Part shown: positions 25,296 through 33,829 of the stretch, piece by piece
Layout of the letters: every line of letters begins with the position of its first letter
How positions within the stretch are numbered: the first letter of the stretch is position 1
Assembly (NCBI RefSeq): GCF_904066215.1
Contig: NZ_LR880474.1
Coordinates: 1,426,001-1,490,000 of the forward strand
From: Microbacterium sp. Nx66
Lineage (GTDB): Bacteria > Actinomycetota > Actinomycetes > Actinomycetales > Microbacteriaceae
Reading direction: 5' to 3'
DNA: 64,000 nucleotides
Position numbers and translations under genes: made by a program
The notes under the pieces: model-generated
Database searches by the model: none
Told to the model about the DNA's origin: nothing
What the model saw: the letters and a program-made list of their open reading frames with translations, nothing else

Positions 25296-25550
25296 ATGGA
25301 ACCCGTACGAACGTGCGTCGGTTGCCGCACGCGTGCTCCCCGCTCCACTCTGCTCAGGGTGGTTGCCCAGAACGACAACCTCATCCCCGATGAGCGTGCT
25401 GTCCTGCCGGGGCGCGGCGCGTGGGTGCATCCGACACCCGAGTGCATGGAAGCCGCTCTGCGGCGTCGAGCTTTCGGAAGAGCACTGCGTGTGACCACTC
25501 AGCTGGACACACGGACCTTCGAACAGCACCCACCAAGAAACAAAGGCTGA
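25296..25550 (+). CDS. ylxR: YlxR family RNA-binding protein
   Basis: An 84-aa protein with the YlxR signature RTCVGCR near the N terminus, followed by GRGAWVHP and the basic segment ALRRRAFGRAL. It is the standard small gene between nusA and infB. YlxR folds as an RNA-binding protein and, in other bacteria, affects RNase P and ribosome-related functions. The ATG directly precedes EPVRTCVGC. The Shine-Dalgarno is weak (AGGTG). The next gene is infB after a 94-nt gap with a structured leader. Confidence 0.92.
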   Translation: MEPVRTCVGCRTRAPRSTLLRVVAQNDNLIPDERAVLPGRGAWVHPTPECMEAALRRRAFGRALRVTTQLDTRTFEQHPPRNKG

Positions 25551-25603
25551 ACAGCTATGGAAACAAAGTGAACGGCTCGAAATGAGACCCGTCCGCGACT
25601 AGT

Positions 25604-25638
25604 GGTCTGCCCTGTCTGGGCAGACCGACCCAGACAGG
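25604..25638 (+). promoter_or_regulatory. Two mutually exclusive hairpins in the infB leader
   Basis: Hairpin 1 pairs 25604-25612 with 25618-25626 (9 bp, 5-nt loop). Hairpin 2 pairs 25611-25620 with 25629-25638 (10 bp, 8-nt loop). Both are perfect and share bases 25611-25626, so only one can form. Hairpin 2 covers the AGG of the infB Shine-Dalgarno (25636-25640). The layout suggests a translational switch; the trigger is unknown. Confidence 0.65.
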
Positions 25639-25644
25639 AGAATT

Positions 25645-28374
25645 GTGGCTGGTAAACCACGCGTACATGAGATCGCCGCCGAACTCGGCGTCGACAGCAA
25701 GGTCGCACTTGCGAAGCTCAAGGAACTCGGCGAGTTCGTGAAGAGCCCGTCTTCGACGGTCGAGCCCCCGGTGGCGCGCAAGCTGCGCGCCGCGATCGAG
25801 GCCGACCCGTCCCTCAAGGCCGGGTCCGAGCCCGCTGCGGCGAAGCCCGCCGCGAAGCCGGCACCGAAGTCCTCGGCGCCCACCCCTGGCCCGAAGCCCG
25901 GACCCAAGCCGGGTCCTGCGGCTCCGGCCGCCCCGGCACCGGCGCCCGCCCCCGAGGCGGAGAAGGCTCCGGCACCGTCGGCGCCCGCGAAGCCCGCGGC
26001 TCCGGCCCCGGCCGCGCCGTCCTCCGGTGACGGCAACGCGCCGAAGCCCGGCGCGCCCCGTCCCGGCAACAACCCGTTCTCGTCCGCTCAGGGCATGGGC
26101 CAGCGTCCCGCCGGCCCTCGTCCCGGCAACAACCCCTTCGCCTCGGCGCAGGGGATGGGCCAGCGGCCGACCCCCGGCAACATCCCGCGTCCGCAGGCGC
26201 CGCGCCCCGGTGCTCCGCGCCCGGGTGCCCCGCGTCCCGGCTCGCCGCGTCCCGGTGCTCCCCGCGGCGGCCAGGGTGGTCGTCCCGGTGCTCCGTTCCA
26301 GCAGCGTACGGGCGGTCCCGGTCGCCCCGGCGGCGGTGGCGGTCCCGGTGCGGGTCCCCGTCCCGGTGGCGGTTTCGCCGGTCGTCCGGGTGGCGGCGGT
26401 GGCCGTGGCCGTGGTCCCGGTGGTGGTACCGCCGGTGCCTTCGGTAAGGGCGGCGGCAAGAGCAAGCAGCGCAAGTCGCGGCGGGCGAAGCGGCAAGAGT
26501 TCGAGATGCGGAGCGCCCCGGTCGTCGGTGGCGTCAACGTCACCCGCGGCAACGGGGAGATCATCCGCATGCGTCGCGGTGCGTCCATCGCGGACTTCGC
26601 CGACAAGATCGAGGCCCTGACCGGCTACACGGTGCAGCCGGGCACCCTCGTCACGATCCTCTTCAACCTCGGCGAGATGGCCACGGCCACCGAGTCGCTG
26701 GATGAGGCCACGTTCGAGGTCCTCGGTGAGGAGCTGGGCTACAAGGTCCAGATGGTCTCGCCCGAGGACGAGGACAAGGAGCTCCTCGAGGGCTTCGGTC
26801 TCGACCTCGAGAAGGAGCTGGAGGAGGAGAGCGAGGACGACCTAGAGATCCGTCCCCCGGTCGTCACCGTCATGGGTCACGTCGACCACGGTAAGACGCG
26901 CCTCCTCGACGCGATCCGTCAGACCAACGTCATCGAGGGTGAGGCCGGCGGCATCACCCAGCACATCGGTGCTTACCAGGTCTGGACCGAGCACGACGGC
27001 ATCGAGCGGGCGATCACGTTCATCGACACCCCGGGTCACGAGGCGTTCACCGCCATGCGTGCCCGTGGTGCGCAGGTCACCGACCTCGCGATCCTCGTGG
27101 TCGCGGCCGACGACGGCATCATGCCGCAGACGGTCGAGGCGCTGAACCACGCCCAGGCGGCGAACGTGCCGATCGTGGTCGCGGTGAACAAGGTCGACAA
27201 GCCGGAGGCCAACCCGGCCAAGGTGCGTCAGCAGCTCACCGAATACGGTCTGGTGGCCGAGGAGTACGGCGGCGACGTCATGTTCGTCGACGTGTCGGCC
27301 CGTGCCAACACCGGCATCCAGGAGCTCCTGGACGCGGTGCTGCTCACCGCCGATGCGGGACTCGACCTCACTGCCAACCCGAACAAGGCCGCTCGCGGTG
27401 TCGCCATCGAGGCGAAGCTCGACAAGGGCCGCGGTTCGGTCGCGACGGTGCTGATCCAGTCCGGAACCCTCCGGGTCGGCGATGCGATCGTGGCGGGCAC
27501 CGCCTACGGCCGTGTCCGCGCGATGATCGACGAGAACGGCGAGGTCGTCGAGGCGGCTGCGCCGTCCCGACCGGTCCAGGTGCAGGGTCTGAACTCCGTG
27601 CCGCGCGCCGGCGACGTCTTCATCGTCACCGAGGAAGACCGCATGGCGCGTCAGATCGCGGAGAAGCGCGAAGCCGTCGAGCGCAACGCCCAGCTGGCCA
27701 AGGCCCGCAAGCGCATCTCGCTCGAGGACTTCACCCGTGCTCTCGAAGAGGGCAAGGTCGAGTCGCTCAACCTCATCATCAAGGGTGACGTCTCCGGTGC
27801 CGTCGAGGCGCTGGAGGAGTCCCTCCTCAAGATCGAGGTCGACGATTCGGTGCAGCTGCGCATCATCCACCGCGGTGTCGGTGCGATCACCGAGTCCGAC
27901 GTGAACCTGGCGACGATCGACAACGCGATCATCGTGGGCTTCAACGTCCGCCCCGACACGAAGGCGCGCGAGCGTGCTCAGCGTGAGGGCGTGGACATCC
28001 GCTTCTACTCCGTCATCTACAACGCGATCGACGAGATCGAGAGCTCGCTCAAGGGCATGCTCAAGCCGGAGTACGAAGAGGTCCAGTCGGGCGTCGCCGA
28101 GATCCGCGAGGTGTTCCGCTCCTCGAAGTTCGGCAACATCGCCGGTGTCATCGTGCGGTCCGGGACGATCACGCGCAACGCGAAGGCCCGTGTCATCCGA
28201 GACGGCGTCGTCATCGCCGATGGCCTCGCCATCGAGTCGCTGCGCCGGTTCAAGGACGACGTCACCGAGGTGCGGACGGACTACGAGGCCGGTATCGGCC
28301 TCGGCAAGTACAACGACATCCAGATCGGCGACGAGATCGAGACGACCGAGATGGTGGAGAAGCCGCGCGGCTGA
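25645..28374 (+). CDS. infB: Translation initiation factor IF-2
   Basis: A 909-aa GTPase that recruits fMet-tRNA to the 30S subunit and joins subunits. The N-terminal IF2N domain starts [20 protein letters not shown] proline/glycine/alanine-rich linker of about 220 residues follows, with a 17-residue unit (RPGNNPF[SA]SAQGMGQRP) present twice at 26059-26109 and 26119-26169, then short RPGAP repeats. G motifs: GHVDHGKT (about 412-419), [12 protein letters not shown]; the C-terminal domains II-IV follow. The GTG start is supported by AGGAG at 25636-25640. Its leader contains two alternative hairpins. Confidence 0.97.
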   Translation: MAGKPRVHEIAAELGVDSKVALAKLKELGEFVKSPSSTVEPPVARKLRAAIEADPSLKAGSEPAAAKPAAKPAPKSSAPTPGPKPGPKPGPAAPAAPAPAPAPEAEKAPAPSAPAKPAAPAPAAPSSGDGNAPKPGAPRPGNNPFSSAQGMGQRPAGPRPGNNPFASAQGMGQRPTPGNIPRPQAPRPGAPRPGAPRPGSPRPGAPRGGQGGRPGAPFQQRTGGPGRPGGGGGPGAGPRPGGGFAGRPGGGGGRGRGPGGGTAGAFGKGGGKSKQRKSRRAKRQEFEMRSAPVVGGVNVTRGNGEIIRMRRGASIADFADKIEALTGYTVQPGTLVTILFNLGEMATATESLDEATFEVLGEELGYKVQMVSPEDEDKELLEGFGLDLEKELEEESEDDLEIRPPVVTVMGHVDHGKTRLLDAIRQTNVIEGEAGGITQHIGAYQVWTEHDGIERAITFIDTPGHEAFTAMRARGAQVTDLAILVVAADDGIMPQTVEALNHAQAANVPIVVAVNKVDKPEANPAKVRQQLTEYGLVAEEYGGDVMFVDVSARANTGIQELLDAVLLTADAGLDLTANPNKAARGVAIEAKLDKGRGSVATVLIQSGTLRVGDAIVAGTAYGRVRAMIDENGEVVEAAAPSRPVQVQGLNSVPRAGDVFIVTEEDRMARQIAEKREAVERNAQLAKARKRISLEDFTRALEEGKVESLNLIIKGDVSGAVEALEESLLKIEVDDSVQLRIIHRGVGAITESDVNLATIDNAIIVGFNVRPDTKARERAQREGVDIRFYSVIYNAIDEIESSLKGMLKPEYEEVQSGVAEIREVFRSSKFGNIAGVIVRSGTITRNAKARVIRDGVVIADGLAIESLRRFKDDVTEVRTDYEAGIGLGKYNDIQIGDEIETTEMVEKPRG
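26059..26169 (+). repeat. Duplicated 17-codon unit inside infB
   Basis: Two 51-bp units (26059-26109 and 26119-26169), separated by 9 bp, encode [18 protein letters not shown]. They lie in the unstructured linker between the IF2N and G domains and are followed by tandem 15-bp RPGAP-like units to about 26275. Confidence 0.85.
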
Positions 28375-28387
28375 TCCGCACGGCTCC

Positions 28388-28431
28388 GGCGGCTGCCTCC
28401 TCCTCCCATGACGGGGGAGGGGGCAGCCGCC
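28388..28431 (+). terminator. Long GC hairpin between infB and rbfA
   Basis: 10-bp perfect outer arms (28388-28397 and 28422-28431) continue into a second pairing of 28398-28406 with 28413-28421 that includes two G-U pairs; the loop is about 6 nt. No U tract follows, so partial termination or RNA processing in the operon is as likely as full termination. Confidence 0.6.
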
Positions 28432-28479
28432 TCCGCGGTTCGCTGGGAACCGCGATGCACAGAGGTGGGAGAAGGAACA

Positions 28480-28905
28480 ATGGCTGGTGAACGACAGGCC
28501 CGACTCGCGGATCGCATCCGCGTGATCCTCGCCGAGCGCTTGGAGAAGGGGCTGCGCGACCCGCGTCTCGGCTTCGTGACCATCACCGACGTCCGCGTGA
28601 GCGGCGACCTGCAGCACGCTTCCGTGTTCTACACGGTGCTCGGTACGGAAGAGGAGCGCCTCGCCAGCGGTGCCGCGCTCACGTCCGCGACCGGAATGCT
28701 GCGCAGCGAGGTCGGTCGACAGCTCAGCACGCGACTCGTCCCCACGCTCGAGTTCATCCCGGACGCCCTCCCGGAGAACGCGGATCACATCACCGCCCTG
28801 CTCCGTGAGGCGCAGGAGCGGGACGCGGAGGTCGCCAAGCTGGCCTCTTCCGCGACCCACGCCGGTGAGGCCGACCCCTACCGTGCGGACGACGACGAGG
28901 ACTGA
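28480..28905 (+). CDS. rbfA: Ribosome-binding factor A
   Basis: A 141-aa KH-fold 30S maturation factor. The family pattern is clear: MAGERQARLADRIRVILAE, DPRLGFVTITDVRVSGDLQHA, then LEFIPDALPENADHITALL. The last ~25 residues are acidic (DPYRADDDED). ATG 28480 was chosen because AGAAGGA precedes it; the upstream frame runs into the infB-rbfA hairpin. In the operon it normally precedes truB; here the LuxR-type gene and mutY intervene. Confidence 0.94.
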   Translation: MAGERQARLADRIRVILAERLEKGLRDPRLGFVTITDVRVSGDLQHASVFYTVLGTEEERLASGAALTSATGMLRSEVGRQLSTRLVPTLEFIPDALPENADHITALLREAQERDAEVAKLASSATHAGEADPYRADDDED

Positions 28906-28915
28906 TCCCGTCTGA

Positions 28916-29113
28916 TACCCTCAGGTCCGCGGCGGGACAACCGGTGGATCTGGGGGGATCGACATCGAGTCTCGGAACGCGCCTGCGGGGTCGTCCGTCG
29001 CGCCCGGCGACGTCGAGGCGCTGCTGGACGAGCTTCGGGCTCGAGAGCTCGCGTGTGCCCCGCACGTAGCCGCGCGGCTCGTCGCCGCGCTTCCGGAGGA
29101 TCAGGCTGCCGTC
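28916..29113 (+). other. Coding-like extension upstream of the LuxR-type gene; G6 tract
   Basis: The LuxR reading frame stays open back to 28916 and its composition from about 28961 looks coding, yet it has no ATG, GTG or TTG before 29114. GTG 28944, with GGCGGG 7 nt upstream and a TACCCT -10 at 28916-28921, is one frame off. Adding one G to the run of six G at 28952-28957 would join GTG 28944 to the gene. AUC 28964, preceded by the G6 run, is the only other start-like codon near. Confidence 0.6.
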
Positions 29114-31120
29114 ATGGCGGTGGCGGCCCGCCTCACACCGGAGCAGCGGCGAGGTCTCGGCCGGCTGCCGTGGCCGCTGCCGTCCGCCGCCGATGCCGTC
29201 CCTCTCGGCATGCTGTCGACCCCGGACCGGCTGCTGCTGCTCACCGTGGCGTTGGCGTTCGAGGATGACCTCTATCCGGTTCTCGCGGTGGACGGGCGCG
29301 GCGTGGAGGAGGTGCGGGCGAGCGGCGCCTCGCCTTACCTGGTGATCCACGCGGGACGCGTCCGGTTCGCCGATCCCCGGATGGAGACGCGAGTGCACGC
29401 GACCGCGTCGGCGGCTGAGGTCGCGCATACTCACGCGCGCCTCGCCGCGGTCGCCGTCCGGCGGCGAGATCGGGTGGCTGCGGCCTGGCATCGCGCCCGT
29501 GGAGGCGCCGCCCGCGATCGTCTGTCCGCGGCGGCGTTGACGGCGGGTGCCCGCGCCGCGGCCGCAGAGGGACGCACGGAACGCGTGCTGCTGCTCGCCG
29601 CCGAGGCCGCGAAGCACGCGGCCGGCGACATCGGCGAGGAAGCGCGAGTGCTCGCCGGGTGCGCGGCGCTCGCATGCGGTCATGCGGCGGATGCCGAAGA
29701 ATGGTTGGGAAGCCTCGTCTGCGGTGCCGCCGAGCACCGTCGGGGGCGAGCGCTCGGACCGTTCCTCGTCGCCCGCACGTTCCGGTACGGAGCGGTGCCG
29801 GCCGTCGATCCGCAGCGGCTCGCTCCGCTGCGTACGGCGGACGGCGACTCCTGGGCGCGGTCCGCGGCGCTCCTGGCGATCCTGTGCGCGGAGCGCGGTG
29901 ACCGCAGGGCGGGGCGCCGCTGGCTCGCCGATGTCCGTGACGGTGCCTCGCGCGTCGGCGGGGACGGCGTCCTGCGGGACGCGGTCGAGTCGCTGTGCGG
30001 CCTCCTCGCCGGGGAGGTCGTCACGGGTGACGTGCCAGGAGCCGGCGGGCTGCTGGGCGCCGTGTCGGGGGCGCTGTTCGCCGCGTGCGGCGGCGACATC
30101 GACGAGGGCCTGCGGCTGCTGCAGACCGCGGATCTCCCCGGGGTGGGGGAGCGCGATCCGATGATCCCCGGTTTCGAGCACAGCCCACTGGGCCGGGCCT
30201 ACCGGATCGTCACCGAGGTGCTGCTTCTGGTCTGGCGGGGAGACATCGGTCGCGCCAGGCTGCTGCTGCGGCGGGCAGCGGTCGAGCTCCCCGTTGCGAT
30301 CCCGTTCGCGGGACTCGGCGTGGTGCTGGCGCGGCGGCTCGATCTCGCGGTCCTCGGCGCTTTCAGCCCGATCGCCAGGGCTCTCACCGCCGTGCTCCCT
30401 CCGGCCGCAGACATGGACGTACTGGTGGACCGCGCTGTCGAGGCGTTCCTGAACGGCTCCTTCGAGGCGGCCGCCGGTGCGATCGGGCTGTGGCGGGATC
30501 GCGGGGAGCCGCAGGCGCGCTTCGCGGTGCCGGGGGTGGAGGAGGTCGTGCTCGTCCCCGAGGCCGGACGGGCGTCACCGGCGGTGCGCCCACCGGAGAC
30601 GGAGTTCGCCGACGCCCTGCGTCACGCCGTCGCGGCGTCCGGCGACGGTGCCTGGCGCACGGAGCAGGAGACCCTGCGAGAGGCGGCACGACGGCTTCGG
30701 TCGCCCTTCGCCCGCGGCCGTGTCGAGACGCTGTTGGGGGTCAGGTCCGGGCTGCACGGGGATCCGATCGAGGCCCGCAGTCACCTCGCGCAGGCCGAGA
30801 TACTGTTCGAGGCCGCCGGGGCGAGCGCGTGGGGGCGTGCCGTCCGCCGGCGTCTGCAGCGGCTGGAGACCGACCCGCATGTCACGGGCGGCGCGCATCT
30901 CCCCGTGTGCCGGAGCGCCTGGGCGCAGCGGCTGACGTCGCGGGAGCTGGAGGTCGCGATGCTCGCCGTCGAAGGGACGGGGAACCGCGCGATCGCGGAG
31001 CGCCTGTCGGTGTCGATCCGGACGGTCGAGGTGCATCTCGGACGCGTGTTCGCGAAGCTGCACGTGCGCAATCGTGTCGAGCTGACCGTGTTGGCGCACC
31101 GGACCGAGCAGTACCTCTGA
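29114..31120 (+). CDS. LuxR-family helix-turn-helix regulator, large, without a P-loop
   Basis: 668 aa from the first in-frame ATG; the real protein probably starts about 50 residues earlier. The last ~65 residues are a LuxR/GerE HTH: LTSRELEVAMLAVEG, RAIAERLSVSIRTVEVHL, VFAKLHVRNRVEL. The rest is alanine/arginine-rich helical, like the C-terminal repeat part of LAL/MalT-type regulators, but no Walker A or B motif is seen, so the sensor ATPase is missing or lost. The ligand and targets are unknown. It interrupts the rbfA-truB order and converges on mutY with 7 bp between stops. Confidence 0.82.
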   Translation: MAVAARLTPEQRRGLGRLPWPLPSAADAVPLGMLSTPDRLLLLTVALAFEDDLYPVLAVDGRGVEEVRASGASPYLVIHAGRVRFADPRMETRVHATASAAEVAHTHARLAAVAVRRRDRVAAAWHRARGGAARDRLSAAALTAGARAAAAEGRTERVLLLAAEAAKHAAGDIGEEARVLAGCAALACGHAADAEEWLGSLVCGAAEHRRGRALGPFLVARTFRYGAVPAVDPQRLAPLRTADGDSWARSAALLAILCAERGDRRAGRRWLADVRDGASRVGGDGVLRDAVESLCGLLAGEVVTGDVPGAGGLLGAVSGALFAACGGDIDEGLRLLQTADLPGVGERDPMIPGFEHSPLGRAYRIVTEVLLLVWRGDIGRARLLLRRAAVELPVAIPFAGLGVVLARRLDLAVLGAFSPIARALTAVLPPAADMDVLVDRAVEAFLNGSFEAAAGAIGLWRDRGEPQARFAVPGVEEVVLVPEAGRASPAVRPPETEFADALRHAVAASGDGAWRTEQETLREAARRLRSPFARGRVETLLGVRSGLHGDPIEARSHLAQAEILFEAAGASAWGRAVRRRLQRLETDPHVTGGAHLPVCRSAWAQRLTSRELEVAMLAVEGTGNRAIAERLSVSIRTVEVHLGRVFAKLHVRNRVELTVLAHRTEQYL

Positions 31121-31127
31121 GCAGCGC

Positions 31128-32024
31128 TCACCGCGGCAGCGAGAGTCCCTTCCCGTCCGCTTCCGCGAGTCCGTCTGCGATCAGGGAATCGATCGCCCGA
31201 TCCCGCTGATGCAGGTCGGGCCATGCCGGGAGGACCGCCGTGAGCGGAACCGGCTCGGGGGCCGCATCGCGCAGGAGCCGGAGCACGGCGCCGCGGGCCT
31301 GGCGGTCCGACCCCTCGAACGTGGCCTGTCGCCGTCGCTCGTCTCCGGTATCGGGTCGGCCGGCTGCGAGCCACGCGCAGGTGTCAGCCAGCGGGCAGCG
31401 CTCGCACCGGGGCGCGCGCGACGTGCAGATCGTCGCGCCGAGTTCCATCGCCGCGGCGTTGAGGACGCTCGCCTCAGTCACCCCCTCGGGAAGCAGGGAG
31501 GACATGAGAGCGAGGTCGCGGCGGGATGGTGGCCCCGGCTGCGCCCGTCCATCGACGGCTCGTGCCAGGACGCGCCGTGTATTGGTGTCGACGACGGGAT
31601 GTCGGTCGCCGTACGCGAAGACGGCCACGGCACGGGCGGTGTAGTCGCCGATGCCGGAGAGGGCGAGGAGGGCGTCGACGTCGCGCGGCACGACGCCTCC
31701 GTGCCGTTCGACCACCTCGATGGCGGCCCGGTGCAGCCACAGGGCCCGCCGCGGATAGCCGAGGTTCGCCCACTGGTGCACGACGTCCGCCGTGGACGCT
31801 GTCGCCATCGCGCGGGGCGTGGGCCACCGTGTCAGCCACGCGTCGAGATGCGGGATCACCCGGGTCACGGGCGTCTGCTGCAGCATGAACTCACTCACCA
31901 GGACGCCCCAGGCGCCGAACGTCGCATGGAAGTCCGGCCGGCGCCACGGGAGGTCGCGTGCCGCCTCGGCGTACCAGCCGAGCAGGGGCGTCAACGTCGC
32001 AGGGGACGGTGCGGGCGCGGCCAT
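31128..32024 (-). CDS. mutY: A/G-specific adenine glycosylase (MutY), short form
   Basis: A 298-aa base-excision repair glycosylase that removes A paired with 8-oxoG. Visible are the FMLQQTPVTRV helix with the catalytic glutamate region, helix-hairpin-helix LSGIGDYTARAV, catalytic aspartate in VVDTNTRRVLAR, and the 4Fe-4S motif C-x6-C-x2-C-x5-C (CTSRAPRCERCPLADTC). The C-terminal NUDIX-like 8-oxoG-recognition domain is lacking or very short, as is common for actinobacterial MutY. The -10 lies 6 nt before ATG 32024. It is divergent from truB. Confidence 0.93.
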   Translation of the reverse strand: MAAPAPSPATLTPLLGWYAEAARDLPWRRPDFHATFGAWGVLVSEFMLQQTPVTRVIPHLDAWLTRWPTPRAMATASTADVVHQWANLGYPRRALWLHRAAIEVVERHGGVVPRDVDALLALSGIGDYTARAVAVFAYGDRHPVVDTNTRRVLARAVDGRAQPGPPSRRDLALMSSLLPEGVTEASVLNAAAMELGATICTSRAPRCERCPLADTCAWLAAGRPDTGDERRRQATFEGSDRQARGAVLRLLRDAAPEPVPLTAVLPAWPDLHQRDRAIDSLIADGLAEADGKGLSLPR

Positions 32025-32030
32025 CCCTCC

Positions 32031-32036
32031 AGCCTA
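32031..32036 (-). promoter_or_regulatory. -10 of mutY
   Basis: TAGGCT on the minus strand, 6 nt before ATG 32024. Confidence 0.65.
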
Positions 32037-32064
32037 GGCGAGCGGTCGCCGCTCTCGGCCTCGG

Positions 32065-32070
32065 TAGGCT
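32065..32070 (+). promoter_or_regulatory. -10 of truB
   Basis: TAGGCT, 6 nt (GGAGGG) before ATG 32077; the mutY -10 faces away 28 bp to the left. Confidence 0.65.
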
Positions 32071-32076
32071 GGAGGG

Positions 32077-32970
32077 ATGGCGACCCCCGGTATCCTCCTC
32101 GTCGACAAGCCCGGCGGGCTGACCAGTCACGACGTGGTCGCCCGCACCCGACGGGCCTTCGGGACCCGCAAGGTCGGCCACGCCGGGACTCTCGACCCGA
32201 TGGCGACGGGGCTGCTCGTCATCGGCATCGAGGGTGCGACCCGCCTCCTCACGTACATCGTGGGCGCCGACAAGACCTACGAGGCGACCATCCGGCTCGG
32301 TGCCGTCACCTCCACGGATGACGCGGAGGGCGAGATCCTCCACACTGCGGACCCCGCCGCCCTCGTCGCTGTCGAAGACGCGGCGATCGATGCCGGGGTG
32401 GCCGCGCTGACGGGCGCGATCTCCCAGGTCCCGAGCGCGGTGTCGGCGATCAAGGTCGACGGTCGTCGCGCGTACGACCGGGTCCGTGCGGGGGAGGAGG
32501 TCGTCCTCGAGCCGCGGGAGGTCGTCGTCTCCCGGTTCGATGTCCTCGCCCGTCGCCGCGACGACCACGCCCTCGACCTCGATGTCGTGGTGGACTGCTC
32601 GTCCGGCACCTACATCCGCTCGCTCGCCCGCGACCTGGGCGCTGCCCTCGGCGTCGGCGGTCACCTGACGGCGCTCCGCCGCACCCGCGTCGGCCCGTTC
32701 GACGTGCGCGACGCGGTGTCGATCGACGCGCTCGACACCGCTCCCGTGCTCACCCCCGGCGAGGCCGCCGCTCGCGTGCTCCCCGTACTCCCCGTCACGG
32801 CGGACGAGGCCCGCGATCTGCGCCACGGCAAGCGTCTGGCGGGGCAGGCGGTGCGCCTGGACGGTCCGCTCGCCGCGGCCATCGAGGACGACGGCGCGCT
32901 GGTGGGGATCGTCGAGAAGCGCGGCGCCGATGTGAAGAGTGCCATGAACATGCCGGAGGTCTCCCGATGA
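32077..32970 (+). CDS. truB: tRNA pseudouridine(55) synthase
   Basis: A 297-aa enzyme making pseudouridine 55 in the T loop of tRNAs. The N-terminal core shows GLTSHDVVARTRRAF and KVGHAGTLDPMATGLL, where the aspartate of GTLDP (about residue 42) is the catalytic base; DKTYEATIRLG, VDGRRAYDRVRAG and SGTYIRSLARDLG follow. A C-terminal PUA-like segment is short. The stop overlaps the next ATG by 4 nt, so truB is translationally coupled to two small membrane genes and ribF. Confidence 0.95.
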   Translation: MATPGILLVDKPGGLTSHDVVARTRRAFGTRKVGHAGTLDPMATGLLVIGIEGATRLLTYIVGADKTYEATIRLGAVTSTDDAEGEILHTADPAALVAVEDAAIDAGVAALTGAISQVPSAVSAIKVDGRRAYDRVRAGEEVVLEPREVVVSRFDVLARRRDDHALDLDVVVDCSSGTYIRSLARDLGAALGVGGHLTALRRTRVGPFDVRDAVSIDALDTAPVLTPGEAAARVLPVLPVTADEARDLRHGKRLAGQAVRLDGPLAAAIEDDGALVGIVEKRGADVKSAMNMPEVSR

Positions 32971-33335
32971 TCCTGTGGTTCACGATCGTGGAGATCGTCG
33001 TCGCCGTCGCCGCCGGGCTCTTCTGCCTCGGTGCCGGGTTCGCCGGTCGGCGCCCCAGCGACTTCTCGGTGGGCGCACTCGCGCTCGTCGAGCTGCTGCT
33101 GCTCGTGCAGGTCGTGGTCGCCATCGTCGCGCCCCTCGCGGGGAATCCGCCGACCGGGGACCTGCTGGAGTTCTGGGTGTATCTCGTCTCGGCGGCTCTG
33201 CTCCCGATCGGTGCGGTGCTCTGGGCCCTCATGGAGCGCAGCCGGTGGAGCACTGTCGTTCTCGGCGTGGCCGCCCTCGCTATCGCGATCATGCTGTGGC
33301 GCATGCAGGTCATCTGGACGATCCAGGTCGCCTGA
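32967..33335 (+). CDS. Small four-helix membrane protein in the truB-ribF unit
   Basis: A 122-aa protein of about four transmembrane helices: IVEIVVAVAAGLFCLGAGFA, a second from ALALVELLLLVQ, a third around FWVYLVSAALLPIGAVL, a fourth around VVLGVAALAIAIMLW. The ATG overlaps the truB stop (ATGA). Homologues of unknown function sit between truB and ribF in related actinobacteria, as far as I recall; no motif suggests a reaction. Confidence 0.78.
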   Translation: MILWFTIVEIVVAVAAGLFCLGAGFAGRRPSDFSVGALALVELLLLVQVVVAIVAPLAGNPPTGDLLEFWVYLVSAALLPIGAVLWALMERSRWSTVVLGVAALAIAIMLWRMQVIWTIQVA

Positions 33336-33375
33336 GCGCGGGCCGGGAGCGGACGCCGGGCGGCTCACCCGGCTC

Positions 33376-33381
33376 TAGGAT
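33376..33381 (+). promoter_or_regulatory. Candidate -10 of the second small membrane gene
   Basis: TAGGAT, 10 nt before ATG 33392. Confidence 0.45.
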
Positions 33382-33391
33382 GGAATGCGCT

Positions 33392-33829
33392 ATGAGCTCC
33401 ACCGCCCCCTCCACCCGGATGACCGGTATCGGTCGTGTCCTGGTGATCGTCTACGCCGTGATGGCGCTGGCGGCCACCGGGCGCAGCTTCGTGCAGATCG
33501 TCCGTCGATTCGACGAGGCCCCGCTGGCCTACACGCTGTCTGCGCTCGCCGCGGTCGTGTACGTCCTGGCGACGCTCGCACTCGTCTTCGCGCGGCGTCG
33601 GGGCTGGTACACCGTCGCGTGGGTCGCGATCGTGTTCGAGCTCACCGGCGTCCTGGTCGTCGGCGTCCTCAGCCTCGTCCTCCCCGAGCTCTTCCAGCAC
33701 GAGACCGTGTGGTCGCTGTTCGGGCGCGGTTACCTCTTCATCCCTCTCGTCCTCCCGGTCTTCGGGATCTGGTGGCTCCGCACGCACCGGCCCGTCGAGG
33801 CCGCGCGTCCGGTCGAGGTCGCCGCGTGA
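33392..33829 (+). CDS. Small multi-pass membrane protein before ribF
   Basis: A 145-aa protein with about four transmembrane helices and a short polar N terminus. Around helix 4 it reads YLFIPLVLPVFGIWWLRTH, then a short cytosolic tail. The start ATG 33392 is favoured by its position after a -10-like hexamer; an ATG 12 nt earlier overlaps that hexamer. The stop overlaps the ribF GTG (GTGA), so the two are probably coupled. Function unknown. Confidence 0.75.
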   Translation: MSSTAPSTRMTGIGRVLVIVYAVMALAATGRSFVQIVRRFDEAPLAYTLSALAAVVYVLATLALVFARRRGWYTVAWVAIVFELTGVLVVGVLSLVLPELFQHETVWSLFGRGYLFIPLVLPVFGIWWLRTHRPVEAARPVEVAA

